Origin: Aquipseudomonas guryensis
GTDB lineage: Bacteria > Pseudomonadota > Gammaproteobacteria > Pseudomonadales > Pseudomonadaceae
NCBI RefSeq assembly: GCF_014164785.1
Contig: NZ_JACJFN010000002.1
Coordinates: forward strand, 1 to 64,000
Length of the DNA: 64,000 nucleotides
Direction: 5' to 3'
Each line of letters begins with the position of its first letter. Position 1 is the stretch's first letter. The notes under the pieces are model-generated. The model did no database searches and was not told the DNA's origin. It worked only from the letters and a program-made list of their open reading frames with translations. A program made the translations under genes and the position numbers. Positions 34,110 to 45,638 of the stretch are shown piece by piece.

Positions 34110-35207
34110 ATGAAACTGCACGTCACTCTGTTAGCCCTGGGCCTGGCCGTCTGCGCGAGTGCGCAGGCGGCCGAGGCCGAAGCGCCCAAGCAGGTCAACC
34201 TGTATATCTGGAACGAATACCTGGCCCCGGACACCCTGTCTTCCTTCGAGCAGAAGACTGGGATCAGGGTGGTGGCCGACCACTTCGACTCGCTGGAGAC
34301 AGTGGAGACCAAGCTGCTCACCGGCCGCAGCGGCTACGACCTGGTGCTGACCGCTGGCCAGCACCTGCAACGGGCGATCCAGAGCGGCGCGCTACAGCCG
34401 CTGGACAAGGCCGCGCTGCCGCACTTCGCCGGGCTCGATGCGGAGTTCACCGGGCACATGGCGGCCTTCGATCCGGGCAACCGCTACGCAGGGTTATACG
34501 TCTGGGGTACCACCGGTGTCGGCTACCAGAAGGAGGCCATCGCCAAGCGTATGGCCGACGCGCCGAGCGATAGCTGGGCCATATTGCTCGATCCGCAGGT
34601 GGTCGCTAAATTCGCCGACTGCGGGGTGAGCTTCCTCAACGATCCCAACGAGGTGTTCGCCGCGACCTTTCGCTACCTGGGCCTGGATATAAACAAGCAG
34701 AGCCTGGATGACCTGAAACTGGCCGAAGCGCACCTGGCCAAGGTGCGACCATCTATTCGTTACTTCGACAACGACCGCAATATCGCCGACCTGGCCAACG
34801 GCGACACCTGTCTAGCGATGTCGTGGAATGGCAACGTATCGATCGCCGCCGGCCAGGCGCAGCAGGCGGGCAAGCCGTACAGCCTGCACTACAGCATCCC
34901 GCGCGAGGGCACGTTGATCTGGTTCGATGCTATGGTGATCCCGGCGGATGCGCCGCACCCGCAGGAAGCGCTAGCGCTGATGGATCACCTGATGACGCCC
35001 GAGGTAATCGGCGCCATCAGCAACAGCATCTACTACGCCAATGCGGTGCCGGCAGCGAATGCCACGGTCGATCCGGCCATCCTCGCCGACCCCGGCACCT
35101 ACCCGCCGCAGGCACTGCGCGCCAAGTTGTACACCAAGAACGACAACAGTCAGGCGTTCAACCGGGCATTGACGCGGGCGTTCAGCAAGTTGAAGTCGGG
35201 TTTGTAG
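34110..35207 (+). CDS. Polyamine ABC transporter substrate-binding protein (PotF/SpuD type)
   Basis: This 365-residue periplasmic binding protein has a signal peptide at residues 1-21. Its start QVNLYIWNEYLAPDTLSSFEQKTGIRV and the ligand-site segments SGYDLVLTAGQHLQRAI, YVWGTTGVGY, AMSWNGNVSIA and EGTLIWFDAMVIPADAPH fit putrescine/spermidine-binding proteins. GAGGAGG precedes the ATG. No permease or ATPase genes follow, so it must use another transporter or act as a sensor. It is ten bases after the deiminase-like gene, so one operon. Confidence 0.9.
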   Translation: MKLHVTLLALGLAVCASAQAAEAEAPKQVNLYIWNEYLAPDTLSSFEQKTGIRVVADHFDSLETVETKLLTGRSGYDLVLTAGQHLQRAIQSGALQPLDKAALPHFAGLDAEFTGHMAAFDPGNRYAGLYVWGTTGVGYQKEAIAKRMADAPSDSWAILLDPQVVAKFADCGVSFLNDPNEVFAATFRYLGLDINKQSLDDLKLAEAHLAKVRPSIRYFDNDRNIADLANGDTCLAMSWNGNVSIAAGQAQQAGKPYSLHYSIPREGTLIWFDAMVIPADAPHPQEALALMDHLMTPEVIGAISNSIYYANAVPAANATVDPAILADPGTYPPQALRAKLYTKNDNSQAFNRALTRAFSKLKSGL

Positions 35208-35301
35208 GCTGTCAGCCAGTACTGGCCGGGGGCGTTGAACAGGCTCAGTGGCGGCGTGCCGGGTACCTGACCAGTGCTTGTGACACGCCGCCAACTGATC
35301 C

Positions 35302-35318
35302 TGTACAAAACCTATACA
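35302..35318. promoter_or_regulatory. TGTACA/TATACA pair, distal site
   Basis: TGTACA, five bases, TATACA, with the same spacing as the site at 35802-35818. It sits after the 3' end of the DUF393 gene. Its role is unknown. Confidence 0.35.
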
Positions 35319-35350
35319 TGATGTGCGTGTGTGGCAAGGGTTTTCTCTGC

Positions 35351-35788
35351 CTAGCGCAGCTTTTGCTGCTCATCATCGGGCTTTTCCACGCTGCAACGGT
35401 CACGGCAGCGAGCTGCGCCATCCGGGTGGGGCAACCAGTCAAGGTGTGGCCGTAGCAGCGCGAAGATACGGTAGGCGACCAGCCAGAAGGGACGCATCGG
35501 TCGCCAGCGCAGTGGCGCGACCCAGCTACCCAGACCAACGCAGTGCCAGCTCCAGTAAGTGGCATCTATGCCAGTCAGCCAGTGACCATCGGCGCTGCGG
35601 GCATGCAGCAGCTGCCCTAGCTGCTCTCGGCTGCGTCCGGCCGCTGTGGCGTCGAAGTTTGCGGCGCTGATATCCACCAGATGCAGGCGCTGCGGATCGG
35701 CCCGGCGTTGCAGTAGGTGGATTTCCCTGGCGCATAGCGGGCAGCTGGCGTCGACATACAGGGTCAAGGGTAAAGAGGGCGTGAGCAT
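35351..35788 (-). CDS. DUF393 thiol-disulfide oxidoreductase-like protein
   Basis: This 145-residue protein has the DCC-family start LTLYVDASCPLCAREIHLLQRR (CxxC at about residues 15-18). The tail carries a further CRDRCS pair. Thioredoxin-like redox activity is proposed for the family. In P. putida relatives belong to light-induced genes with photolyase (established for that organism). The start codon here is preceded by a TGTACA pair. Single gene. Confidence 0.84.
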   Translation of the reverse strand: MLTPSLPLTLYVDASCPLCAREIHLLQRRADPQRLHLVDISAANFDATAAGRSREQLGQLLHARSADGHWLTGIDATYWSWHCVGLGSWVAPLRWRPMRPFWLVAYRIFALLRPHLDWLPHPDGAARCRDRCSVEKPDDEQQKLR

Positions 35789-35801
35789 GGCTTTGTATTC
35801 T

Positions 35802-35818
35802 TGTACATGAGTTGTACA
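35802..35818 (-). promoter_or_regulatory. TGTACA direct/palindromic pair in the DUF393 promoter
   Basis: TGTACA, five bases, TGTACA, inside the inverted repeat CTTGTACA/TGTACAAG, 14 bases before the start codon. MerR-family regulators of the CarH/LitR light-sensing group bind TGTACA-type repeats, so this may be an operator. Confidence 0.45.
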
Positions 35819-35869
35819 AGTTAGGCTTGGGGCGGTCGGCTGGCAAGTGCTTTGTAGAGGCTGCGGGTG

Positions 35870-36586
35870 TCAGCGATAGCGGGCGAGGATCGCTTCGAAT
35901 TCGCCATCGTTGCTCATCTGCACCAGGGCGCGTAGCAGTTGCATGGTCGGCACGTCCGGCTCGTCACGGACAATGCAGGCGACGATGTCGCTGGCAATTT
36001 CGCGGACTACCTGCAGCTTGCGGTTGGCTGGTTGCTGGCGGTTGAACCACTGTAGCGCCAGCTCATTACTGACCGTGAAGCGATAACGTTCGGCGACCAG
36101 CTTGGCCAGGGCCAGCTCCTGGGTGCGTGCATCTTCGCGCACTAACTGTCCGGCATTGAAGTCGCTTTGCAGTTGCGGATAACTGAAGCCCAGTACAGTG
36201 CCGATGGTCTCACCTGGCAGCGGGGCCAGCCTGTCGCCGGGGCGGCCGACCAGCAGGTCGCGCTGCACCATGAAGGGCACGCTCCAGATGTACTGGTGAT
36301 GGGATTCCTCTAGCCAGGCCGGGTTGACGTAGCAACGCACGTCTATTTCGCCGCGCACGAGCATTTGCTGCACGCGCAGACGCGGCATGACCTGCATCTC
36401 GGCGCGCCGCCCGACCTTTTGCGCCAGGCGTAGCTGCAGATCATAGAGGATGCCCCGGGTGGGGCGGCCTTCGTCGATCTCGACCATCGGCATGGCCCAG
36501 CTCTCGCTGATCGGGAAGCGCAGCGGGCGCGGTTCGGCGCTGAGGCTGGCGCTGCACAGCAGCAGGGAGAGGAGCAGCAGACGCAT
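35870..36586 (-). CDS. Solute-binding protein, family 3
   Basis: This 238-residue periplasmic protein has a signal peptide at residues 1-18 (SLSAE). The family-3 fold begins at RPLRFPISESWAMPMVEID and includes GILYDLQLRLAQKVGRRAEMQVMPRLRVQQMLVRGEIDVRC. The ATG at 36586 is chosen over a TTG at 36628. Stand-alone members of this family often bind amino acids or serve sensing. The LysE exporter gene lies directly upstream on the same strand. Confidence 0.84.
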   Translation of the reverse strand: MRLLLLSLLLCSASLSAEPRPLRFPISESWAMPMVEIDEGRPTRGILYDLQLRLAQKVGRRAEMQVMPRLRVQQMLVRGEIDVRCYVNPAWLEESHHQYIWSVPFMVQRDLLVGRPGDRLAPLPGETIGTVLGFSYPQLQSDFNAGQLVREDARTQELALAKLVAERYRFTVSNELALQWFNRQQPANRKLQVVREIASDIVACIVRDEPDVPTMQLLRALVQMSNDGEFEAILARYR

Positions 36587-36624
36587 GCGAGTACCGGGTT
36601 GAGTGGCGCTTCGGGTTGGTTGTT

Positions 36625-37236
36625 TCAACGGCTCAGGGGCAAGGCGATTCCTAGCGTGGTGAACAAACCTCCGCAGATTCGGTTGAACAACTGTCCAGAA
36701 CGCTCCAGCCAGGGGCGGATACGCTGCGCCAGGCGGGCCAGTCCATACTCCACCAAGCCTTCGACCAAGGCAAAGGTCAATGCCATAACGGCGAACTGTA
36801 GCCAGAGTTCATGGGCCGGGTCGATGAACTGTGGCAGGAAGGCGCCGTAGAACAGAATCACCTTGGGGTTGGATAGTGCAGCCAGCAATCCCTGGCGCAG
36901 CAAAGCCATGGCTGGTCGGTCTGTGCTTGCTGCAAGGCTCTGCAACTGTAGCGGCAGCGAGCGCCAGAGTTGCACGCCCAGCCAGATCAGATAGGCACCA
37001 CCCAGCCATTTGAGCAGGATCAGTGCGTCGACCGAGGCCTGCAGCAGAGCCGCCAGGCCGAACATCGACAGGGCCATCAGCAGCACAAAGCCGAGCACGC
37101 CACCACAGACGGTCCACAGGGCTTTGCGATGACCGTGCAGGGCACCATGGGTCAGGGCCAGCAAACTGTTGGGGCCTGGGGTCAGAGCCAGGCCGATAAC
37201 GGCGAGCAGATAGATGAGCCACGTATGCAGAGCCAT
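36625..37236 (-). CDS. LysE/RhtB family exporter
   Basis: This 203-residue inner-membrane protein has six helices, the family start LLAVIGLALTPGPNSLLALTHGALHGHRKAL (the PGPN motif) and GAYLIWLGVQLWR, then LSNPKVILFYGAFLPQF. It exports amino acids or related compounds. The next gene on the strand, a solute-binding protein, starts 38 bases after it, so they may form one unit. Confidence 0.9.
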   Translation of the reverse strand: MALHTWLIYLLAVIGLALTPGPNSLLALTHGALHGHRKALWTVCGGVLGFVLLMALSMFGLAALLQASVDALILLKWLGGAYLIWLGVQLWRSLPLQLQSLAASTDRPAMALLRQGLLAALSNPKVILFYGAFLPQFIDPAHELWLQFAVMALTFALVEGLVEYGLARLAQRIRPWLERSGQLFNRICGGLFTTLGIALPLSR

Positions 37237-37707
37237 GTCGGGAGCCTCGATCTATCCATAAGGGTGAGGTGTGTCGGCGGATTGATGCCGGCCGCACAGC
37301 ATGTCGGGGGCCTTGCGCTGTTCTGCCGCGGCCAGGTTCGATTTTGCGCCGTTCCTGATTGATGGGTCAAAGTGCTTTGGCTTGGCTGGGACGTTAGGCA
37401 AGCGCTAACAGAGCCTGAGCGACCTTGCAGGAATAGTCGCTAGATTGGCGAAAATCGCCGCATTTTATCTGTGCCTTGTGTCGCTAAAACAGCATCTCTC
37501 TTTGCTCAGGGTTAGGCGCCGCCAGTCTGGCACTGACGTGCCGAAGCAGCAGCCAGCGCCCGGCTGTGGCAAACTCGATGTTTTCAAGCGGGGCGTGCCA
37601 CTGCCTGGCGCTGACGCCTCGCCTGACCAAGAATTTCTGCCTGCGGCTGGCCGCAGGCTTATCGCACAACTGGTCGCGACGACGACCCAGAACAAGAGGA
37701 ACGCCCC
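37237..37707. other. Intergenic region of 471 bases
   Basis: No gene is seen. It separates the divergent starts of the LysE gene and the fabH-like operon. I noted a palindrome GGCACTGACGTGCC (37529-37542) and a small hairpin CCTGCGG/CCGCAGG (37639-37655). No confident promoter or operator. Confidence 0.6.
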
Positions 37708-38829
37708 GTGCACAAAGCCGTAATCAGTGGCACTGGCCTGCATACCCCAGCTAACAGCATCTCCAACGAGGAGCTGGTGGTTTCCTTCAATGCCTATGTG
37801 CAGCAGTTCAACGCCGACAATGCTGAGGCCATCGAGCGCGGTGAAATTACGGCGCTGACCGAGTCCAACGCAGCCTTCATCGAGAAGGCATCGGGCATCA
37901 AGAGCCGCTTCGTGATCGACAAGGCTGGCATTCTCGACCCGCAGCGCATGATCCCGCGTATTCCTGAGCGCAGTAACGAGGAGTGGGGCATTCTCTGCGA
38001 GATGGCCGTTGGCGCCGCCAAGGAAGCCCTGCAGCGCGCTGGCAAGACCGTCGCCGATATCGACGGGGTCATCGTTGCCTGCTCGAACCTGCAACGCGCC
38101 TACCCGGCTGTGGCCATCGAAGTGCAGGCCGCCCTCGGCATCAACGGCTGGGGCTACGACATGAACGTGGCCTGCTCCTCGGCCACCTTCGGCATCCAGG
38201 CCGCCACCACCGCAATCCAGACTGGCCAGGCCCGCGCAGTGCTGATGGTCAACCCGGAAATCTGCACCGGTCACCTGAACTTTCGTGATCGCGACAGCCA
38301 CTTCATCTTCGGCGATGCGGCCACCGCGGTGATCGTCGAACGTGCCGATCTGGCCACCTCGCAGTACCAGTGGGACATCGTCGGCACCAAGCTGCTGACC
38401 CAGTTCTCCAACAATATCCGCAACAACTTCGGCTTCCTCAACCGCGCAGCGGAAGAGGGCATCGGCGCGCCGGACAAGCTGTTCGTCCAGGAAGGCCGCA
38501 AGGTGTTCAAGGAAGTCTGCCCGATGGTCGCCGAGCTGATCGCCGCCCACCTGGACGAGAACCAGCTCAACGTCAGCGACGTGAAGCGCTTCTGGCTGCA
38601 CCAGGCCAACCTCAACATGAATCTGCTGATTGCCCGCAAGTTGCTCGGTCGTGATGCTGAGGAAGGTGAAGCGCCGGTGATTCTCGATACCTACGCCAAC
38701 ACCAGCTCGGCCGGCTCGGTGATTGCCTTCCACAAGCACCAGGACGACCTGCCGAGTGGCGCGCTGGGGGTGCTCAGCTCCTTCGGCGCGGGGTACTCCA
38801 TCGGCAGCGTGATCCTGCGCAAGCACTGA
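37708..38829 (+). CDS. Beta-ketoacyl-ACP synthase III-like protein (PA3286 type)
   Basis: This 373-residue thiolase-fold condensing enzyme has the catalytic Cys in [10 protein letters not shown], His in HQANLNM and Asn in YANTSSAGS. It is longer than FabH (about 317), with an insert around residues 200-260. In P. aeruginosa the homologue next to an ECF sigma gene condenses an acyl-CoA from fatty acid breakdown with malonyl-ACP, a shunt into synthesis. GTG start at 37708 with AGAGGA before it. The sigma factor gene follows after 18 bases. Confidence 0.9.
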   Translation: MHKAVISGTGLHTPANSISNEELVVSFNAYVQQFNADNAEAIERGEITALTESNAAFIEKASGIKSRFVIDKAGILDPQRMIPRIPERSNEEWGILCEMAVGAAKEALQRAGKTVADIDGVIVACSNLQRAYPAVAIEVQAALGINGWGYDMNVACSSATFGIQAATTAIQTGQARAVLMVNPEICTGHLNFRDRDSHFIFGDAATAVIVERADLATSQYQWDIVGTKLLTQFSNNIRNNFGFLNRAAEEGIGAPDKLFVQEGRKVFKEVCPMVAELIAAHLDENQLNVSDVKRFWLHQANLNMNLLIARKLLGRDAEEGEAPVILDTYANTSSAGSVIAFHKHQDDLPSGALGVLSSFGAGYSIGSVILRKH

Positions 38830-38847
38830 TAGAGGCTCACGGCGAGC

Positions 38848-39456
38848 ATGTCAGGGAACGACGTCGAGCTGCTCACCCGCCTGCTGGCTGGTGAGCAACA
38901 GGCTTTCCGCGAGCTGGTCGCCACCTACCAGGGCGCCATGCGCGCGGTGGCCTACGCCATTGTCGGCAGTCGCAATGCCGACGAAGTGGTGCAGGATGCC
39001 TGGTTGGCCGTGGTGCGCAACCTGGAGGGCTTCCAGCAGCGCTCCAGCCTGAAGACCTGGCTGCTGACCATCACCGCCAACACCGCCAAGACCCGCCTCA
39101 AGCAAAATCGCCGCGAAGTGCTGCTGGATGACCTGCCCGGGCCCCACGGTAGTGTTGGCGGCGAGCGTTTCGCCGCGGATGGCCACTGGCAGACACCACC
39201 CAATGCCTGGCACGAGGACTCGCCCGAAGCCCTGCTGAGCGAGGAAGAGTTGCGCCAGTGCCTGGAAAAAACCCTGGCCAGCCTCTCCGAGATGCAGGCC
39301 AGCGTATTGCTGCTGCGTGAGCGTCAGGGTCTGGAATTGGAGGAGATCTGTAATCTTCTCGAGCTTTCTCTCTCCAATGTGCGGGTGCTGTTGCACCGCG
39401 CGCGGCTCAAGGTGTTCGCCACCCTGGAGCATTTCGAGGAGACCGGCCAATGCTGA
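38848..39456 (+). CDS. ECF RNA polymerase sigma factor
   Basis: This 202-residue protein has sigma region 2 (LLAGEQQAFRELVATYQGAMRAVAYAIVGSRNADEVVQDAWLAVVRNLEGF), with the DEVVQD element, and region 4 (LASLSEMQASVLLLRERQGLELEEICNLLELSLSNVRVLLHRARLKV) joined by a linker of about 50 residues. It stands 18 bases after the fabH-like gene and overlaps the anti-sigma gene by seven bases. Signal and target promoters are unknown. Confidence 0.93.
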   Translation: MSGNDVELLTRLLAGEQQAFRELVATYQGAMRAVAYAIVGSRNADEVVQDAWLAVVRNLEGFQQRSSLKTWLLTITANTAKTRLKQNRREVLLDDLPGPHGSVGGERFAADGHWQTPPNAWHEDSPEALLSEEELRQCLEKTLASLSEMQASVLLLRERQGLELEEICNLLELSLSNVRVLLHRARLKVFATLEHFEETGQC

Positions 39457-39689
39457 GCTGTAAGGAACTGGTAGCCCATTCCAGCGATTATCTCGATGGC
39501 CAGCTGAACCTGCGCGAGCGTCTGGGTGTGCGTGCGCATCTGGCCATGTGTCGCCACTGCCGGCGCTTCATCCGCCAGATGAAGGTCACCCAGGGGGTGT
39601 TGCGCAAGCTGCCGGATGCAGCCATTCCCGAGCTGGATGCGCTGGCCGAGCGCCTGGCCGAGCAGCGCAACAAGTCGCGTGGGGATTGA
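39450..39689 (+). CDS. Zinc-finger anti-sigma factor
   Basis: This 79-residue protein with the ZAS motif HxxxCxxC (RAHLAMCRHC at about residues 30-38) and an earlier Cys (MLSCKELV) is a mycothiol-type zf-HC2 anti-sigma domain, without a membrane helix, so it is a cytoplasmic redox- or zinc-responsive form. Its start overlaps the sigma gene. It is the expected partner of the sigma factor at 38848. Confidence 0.9.
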   Translation: MLSCKELVAHSSDYLDGQLNLRERLGVRAHLAMCRHCRRFIRQMKVTQGVLRKLPDAAIPELDALAERLAEQRNKSRGD

Positions 39690-39777
39690 GTAGGGTGGGC
39701 GTGAATGGGCTCTGGCAGGGCCTGCGCGTGACCGATTCGGCGGATGGGCGCAGAGCCTGATTCGAACCTCGGCAACT

Positions 39778-39817
39778 CCCCTCTCCCACTTGTGGGAGAG
39801 GGGCCGGGGGAGAGGGA
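39778..39817. repeat. CCCCTCTCCC palindrome, REP-like
   Basis: Palindrome CCCCTCTCCCACTTGTGGGAGAGGGG and a following GGGGGAGAGGG. It belongs to the same family as 20522-20562 and 51029-51065. It lies between the anti-sigma gene and the META lipoprotein gene. Confidence 0.8.
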
Positions 39818-39827
39818 ATGGCGCTAC

Positions 39828-40226
39828 TCAGCCTTCATCCGGCCACAGACGGATTGGCTTGCCCGCTGCCGGCCACAGACGCAGCTGACCAATCCCCGAG
39901 ACATCCCAGCGCTGCACCTGACCCAGGGCTTCGAGGAAGCGTTGTTCCTGTTCCATCAGCGCGGGAGCGCACATCTTGCGGGTGCTGCCGGCAGTCTCGA
40001 AGTGCAGCTTGTCACCCTCGCGGGTGTAGGCGGCGAACCAGTGGTTGCAGCCGGCAGTGCCATAGGCGCGGCCATCTTCGCCGAGGGTCACGGTCAGGTG
40101 GCTGCGATCAATCAGCGGACGCTCGCCAATCCACTCGACCCGGTAGGTCTTGTCGCTTTCCAGTTGCACCGGGTCGGCGGCGCAGCCGGCCAGGCTGGCG
40201 GCGAGCAGGGCGAGGGCTGGTTTCAT
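39828..40226 (-). CDS. META-domain lipoprotein
   Basis: This 132-residue protein has lipobox SLAGC at about residue 15. The mature part has TYRVEWIGERPLIDRSHLTVTLGEDGRAYGTAGCNHWFAAYT, the META/HslJ-like motif with GCN, and FETAGSTRKMCAPALMEQEQRFLEAL. Such proteins are linked to envelope stress or drug tolerance. ATG at 40226. Its start overlaps the end of 40223-40660 by four bases. Confidence 0.87.
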   Translation of the reverse strand: MKPALALLAASLAGCAADPVQLESDKTYRVEWIGERPLIDRSHLTVTLGEDGRAYGTAGCNHWFAAYTREGDKLHFETAGSTRKMCAPALMEQEQRFLEALGQVQRWDVSGIGQLRLWPAAGKPIRLWPDEG

Positions 40227-40660
40227 GCGCTTTTCTCCATGCAGCGGGGGCAAAGGTGCTGGCCATTACGGCTGTGCCAGCCGAGTTCCTGGATGCGCGC
40301 TTCGGCGGCGGCCGGGCGGGCCTTTTCACCGAGCGCGGCGTCTACCGCGAACTCGAAGTCCAGCTGGGCGGCGCAACCGTCGCAGGTCACCTGCCAGTTG
40401 AGGATAGCCAGTTCGCGGAAGACCGGACCGGTAGCTACGGCTACCCACTGGCCTGGCGGATTGATCAGGCGGCGGACCTTTTCCACTTCCAGGCGCAGGG
40501 TCAGTTCGCGACTGCCCTTGAGGGTCACCAGCAGGGTGTCACCATTCTGGATGGCGCCGCCATTGCCGGTGACCTGGTAACGACCGGGCACCAGGGCGCG
40601 GCATTCGGTCAGGGTGTGTTGCGGGCTGAGCAGGGTGTAGCGAAAGTCGTGTAGAGCCAT
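40223..40660 (-). CDS. Hypothetical protein with zinc-ribbon-like cysteines
   Basis: This 145-residue protein has two CxxC pairs (CDGC in the middle and CPRC at the end, about residues 93-96 and 138-141), which suggest a bound metal. The first 60 residues are beta-rich (GRYQVTGNGGAIQNGDTLLVTL). Overlaps the META lipoprotein gene by four bases, so the two are one operon. Family not recognised. Confidence 0.8.
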   Translation of the reverse strand: MALHDFRYTLLSPQHTLTECRALVPGRYQVTGNGGAIQNGDTLLVTLKGSRELTLRLEVEKVRRLINPPGQWVAVATGPVFRELAILNWQVTCDGCAAQLDFEFAVDAALGEKARPAAAEARIQELGWHSRNGQHLCPRCMEKSA

Positions 40661-40687
40661 GAGTCCTCCAAGTCAGCGCGAATGCTA

Positions 40688-41683
40688 TCACGGGGTTGCG
40701 CTTACCCGATTGACCGGCTGGCCCGCGCTCCAGGCGGCGATGTTGTCCAGGGTAGTGCGGGCAATCGCCGCCAGCGCCTCGCGGGTGAGGAAGGCCTGGT
40801 GGGCGGTGACGATGACGTTGGGAAAGGTCAGCAGGCGTGCCAGCACGTCGTCCTGCAGCGGCTGGTCGGAGCGATCCTCGAAGAATAGCTCGGCTTCTTC
40901 TTCGTAGACGTCGATACCGAGATAGCCGAGCTGACCGCTTTTCAGCGCGCCGATGAGCGCCGGGGTGTCGACTAGGGCGCCGCGACCGGTATTGATCAGC
41001 ATGGCGCCGCGTTTCATCTGCGCCAGGCGCGGGCCATCGATCAGGTGGCGGCTGCTGTCGTTCAGCGGGCAGTGCAGGCTGATGATGTCGCTACTGGCGA
41101 TCAGTTCGTCGAGGCTGACCTGGCGGGCGCCGAGTTCGCTCAGGTTGCTCACCGGGTAGGGGTCATACAGCTGCACCGTGCAGCCGAAGCCGGCCATGAT
41201 GCGGGCGAAGGCCTGGCCGATCTTGCCGGCACCGATCACCCCGACGCATTTGCCATGCAGGTCGAAGCCGGTCAGCCCGTGCAGGCTGAAATCGCCTTCG
41301 CGGGTGCGGTTGAAGGCGCGGTGGATGCGCCGGTTGAGCGCCATGATCAGCGCGACCGCATGCTCGGCCACGGCAAAGGGCGAGTAGGCCGGCACGCGCA
41401 CCACGACCAGGCCGAGCTGCTGCGCGGCATCGAGGTCGACATGGTTGTAGCCGGCTGAGCGCAGGGCAATCAGGCGTGTGCCACCCGCGGCCAGGCGCTC
41501 AAGCACGGCGGCCGATAGATCGTCGTTGATAAAGGCGCAGACCACCGGGTAGCCGGCGGCCAGCGCCGCGGTGTGCAGGTTGAGGTGGGCTTCCTGGAAT
41601 TGCAGTTGCCAGTCGGCGGGTGCGCTGGCGGCGAGGAAACTGTCGCGGTCGTAGGGCTTGCTGCTGAACAGGATGATGCGCAT
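40688..41683 (-). CDS. ldhA: D-lactate dehydrogenase (2-hydroxyacid dehydrogenase)
   Basis: This 331-residue fermentative NAD-dependent D-lactate dehydrogenase reduces pyruvate. The NAD-binding GKCVGVIGAGKIGQAFARIM, the substrate/coenzyme-site YSPFAVAEHAV, INTGRGALVDTPAL (Arg), Glu in GIDVYEEEAELFFED and the catalytic His in TAHQAFLT are all visible. ATG at 41683. The position beside gacS matches the P. aeruginosa order. Confidence 0.94.
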   Translation of the reverse strand: MRIILFSSKPYDRDSFLAASAPADWQLQFQEAHLNLHTAALAAGYPVVCAFINDDLSAAVLERLAAGGTRLIALRSAGYNHVDLDAAQQLGLVVVRVPAYSPFAVAEHAVALIMALNRRIHRAFNRTREGDFSLHGLTGFDLHGKCVGVIGAGKIGQAFARIMAGFGCTVQLYDPYPVSNLSELGARQVSLDELIASSDIISLHCPLNDSSRHLIDGPRLAQMKRGAMLINTGRGALVDTPALIGALKSGQLGYLGIDVYEEEAELFFEDRSDQPLQDDVLARLLTFPNVIVTAHQAFLTREALAAIARTTLDNIAAWSAGQPVNRVSATP

Positions 41684-41760
41684 GGCGGTTTCCTGGGGCG
41701 GGATGCAGGTTGCCAGCCCGCATCCCATAGGTGAATAGAGAGGCCCGGCGTGGGCTGGTT

Positions 41761-44514
<2,754 letters not shown>

Positions 44515-44688
44515 GGGGTTCTCCAGCAGGTAAGTGTCCGTCGAGTTTAGCGGCTGACCGGCATGGCTGACAGCCGCTTAGGTCTCTATATAAGTATTGG
44601 TAACAAGCTGGGCAGTTCCTGCGATATGGCGGGCGACGGTTTGCCGTTATCATGGACGCCTTTCTGTACTCGGATCATTCAGTTCGCC

Positions 44689-45582
44689 ATGAGCCTGCAG
44701 TTTCCCACCATCGCCGATTGCATCGGCAACACCCCGCTGGTTCGCTTGCAACGCCTGCCCGGCAACACCTCCAACACCTTGCTGGTGAAGCTGGAGGGTA
44801 ACAACCCGGCCGGATCGGTGAAGGACCGTCCGGCGCTGTCGATGATCAGTCGCGCCGAGCAACGTGGCGACATACAGCCCGGCGACATGCTGATCGAGGC
44901 CACCAGCGGCAACACCGGCATCGCCCTGGCCATGGCTGCGGCGATCAAGGGTTACCAGATGGTGCTGATCATGCCGGACAACTCCACCGCCGAACGCAAG
45001 GCGGCGATGACCGCCTACGGTGCCGAGCTGATCCTGGTCGACAGCATGGAAGGTGCTCGTGACCTGGCCCTGCAGATGCAGGCCGATGGGCGTGGCAAGG
45101 TGCTCGACCAGTTCGCCAACGGCGACAACCCGGTGGCCCACTACACCGGCACCGGCCCGGAGATCTGGCAGCAGACCCAGGGCAGCATCACCCACTTCAT
45201 CAGCTCCATGGGCACTACCGGCACCATCATGGGCGTGTCGCGTTACCTCAAGGAACAAAACCCGGCGGTGCAGATCGTCGGCCTGCAGCCGCAGGAAGGT
45301 TCGGCGATTCCCGGTATTCGCCGCTGGCCCGAGGAATACCTGCCGAAGATCTTCGACGCCACGCGAGTGGACCGGGTGATCGACATGAGCCAGCTGGAAG
45401 CCGAGCAGGTGATGCGGCGCCTGGCGCGCGAGGAAGGCATCTTCTGTGGCGTGTCGTCCGGCGGTTCGGTGGCGGCCATGCTGCGCCTGTCGCAGGAAGT
45501 GGAGAACGCGGTGATGGTGGCGATCATCTGCGACCGCGGCGACCGCTACCTGTCCACCGGCGTCTACGACGACCCGCAATAA
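44689..45582 (+). CDS. cysM: Cysteine synthase B
   Basis: This 297-residue PLP enzyme makes cysteine from O-acetylserine and sulfide or thiosulfate. The PLP lysine is in [13 protein letters not shown] (CysM-type), with [14 protein letters not shown] and [11 protein letters not shown] following. The C-terminal [13 protein letters not shown] is also typical. ATG at 44689 is preferred. An earlier in-frame start at 44563 lies within the gacS promoter region. Divergent from gacS, as in P. aeruginosa. Confidence 0.95.
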   Translation: MSLQFPTIADCIGNTPLVRLQRLPGNTSNTLLVKLEGNNPAGSVKDRPALSMISRAEQRGDIQPGDMLIEATSGNTGIALAMAAAIKGYQMVLIMPDNSTAERKAAMTAYGAELILVDSMEGARDLALQMQADGRGKVLDQFANGDNPVAHYTGTGPEIWQQTQGSITHFISSMGTTGTIMGVSRYLKEQNPAVQIVGLQPQEGSAIPGIRRWPEEYLPKIFDATRVDRVIDMSQLEAEQVMRRLAREEGIFCGVSSGGSVAAMLRLSQEVENAVMVAIICDRGDRYLSTGVYDDPQ

Positions 45583-45638
45583 TCTCCACGGCCGCAGCCA
45601 GGCTGCGGCCTCAGCGTATCGATCAGCAGGTAATCCAG

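Noticed and set aside
37529..37542. Sigma-54 promoter before the fabH-like gene
   Set aside because: GGCACTGACGTGCC is a palindrome, but the second element is CC and not GC at the required spacing, so it does not match GG-N10-GC.
37465..38826. 453-codon open frame opposite the fabH-like gene
   Set aside because: Shadow frame. The plus strand has the catalytic Cys, His and Asn of a KAS III-like enzyme.
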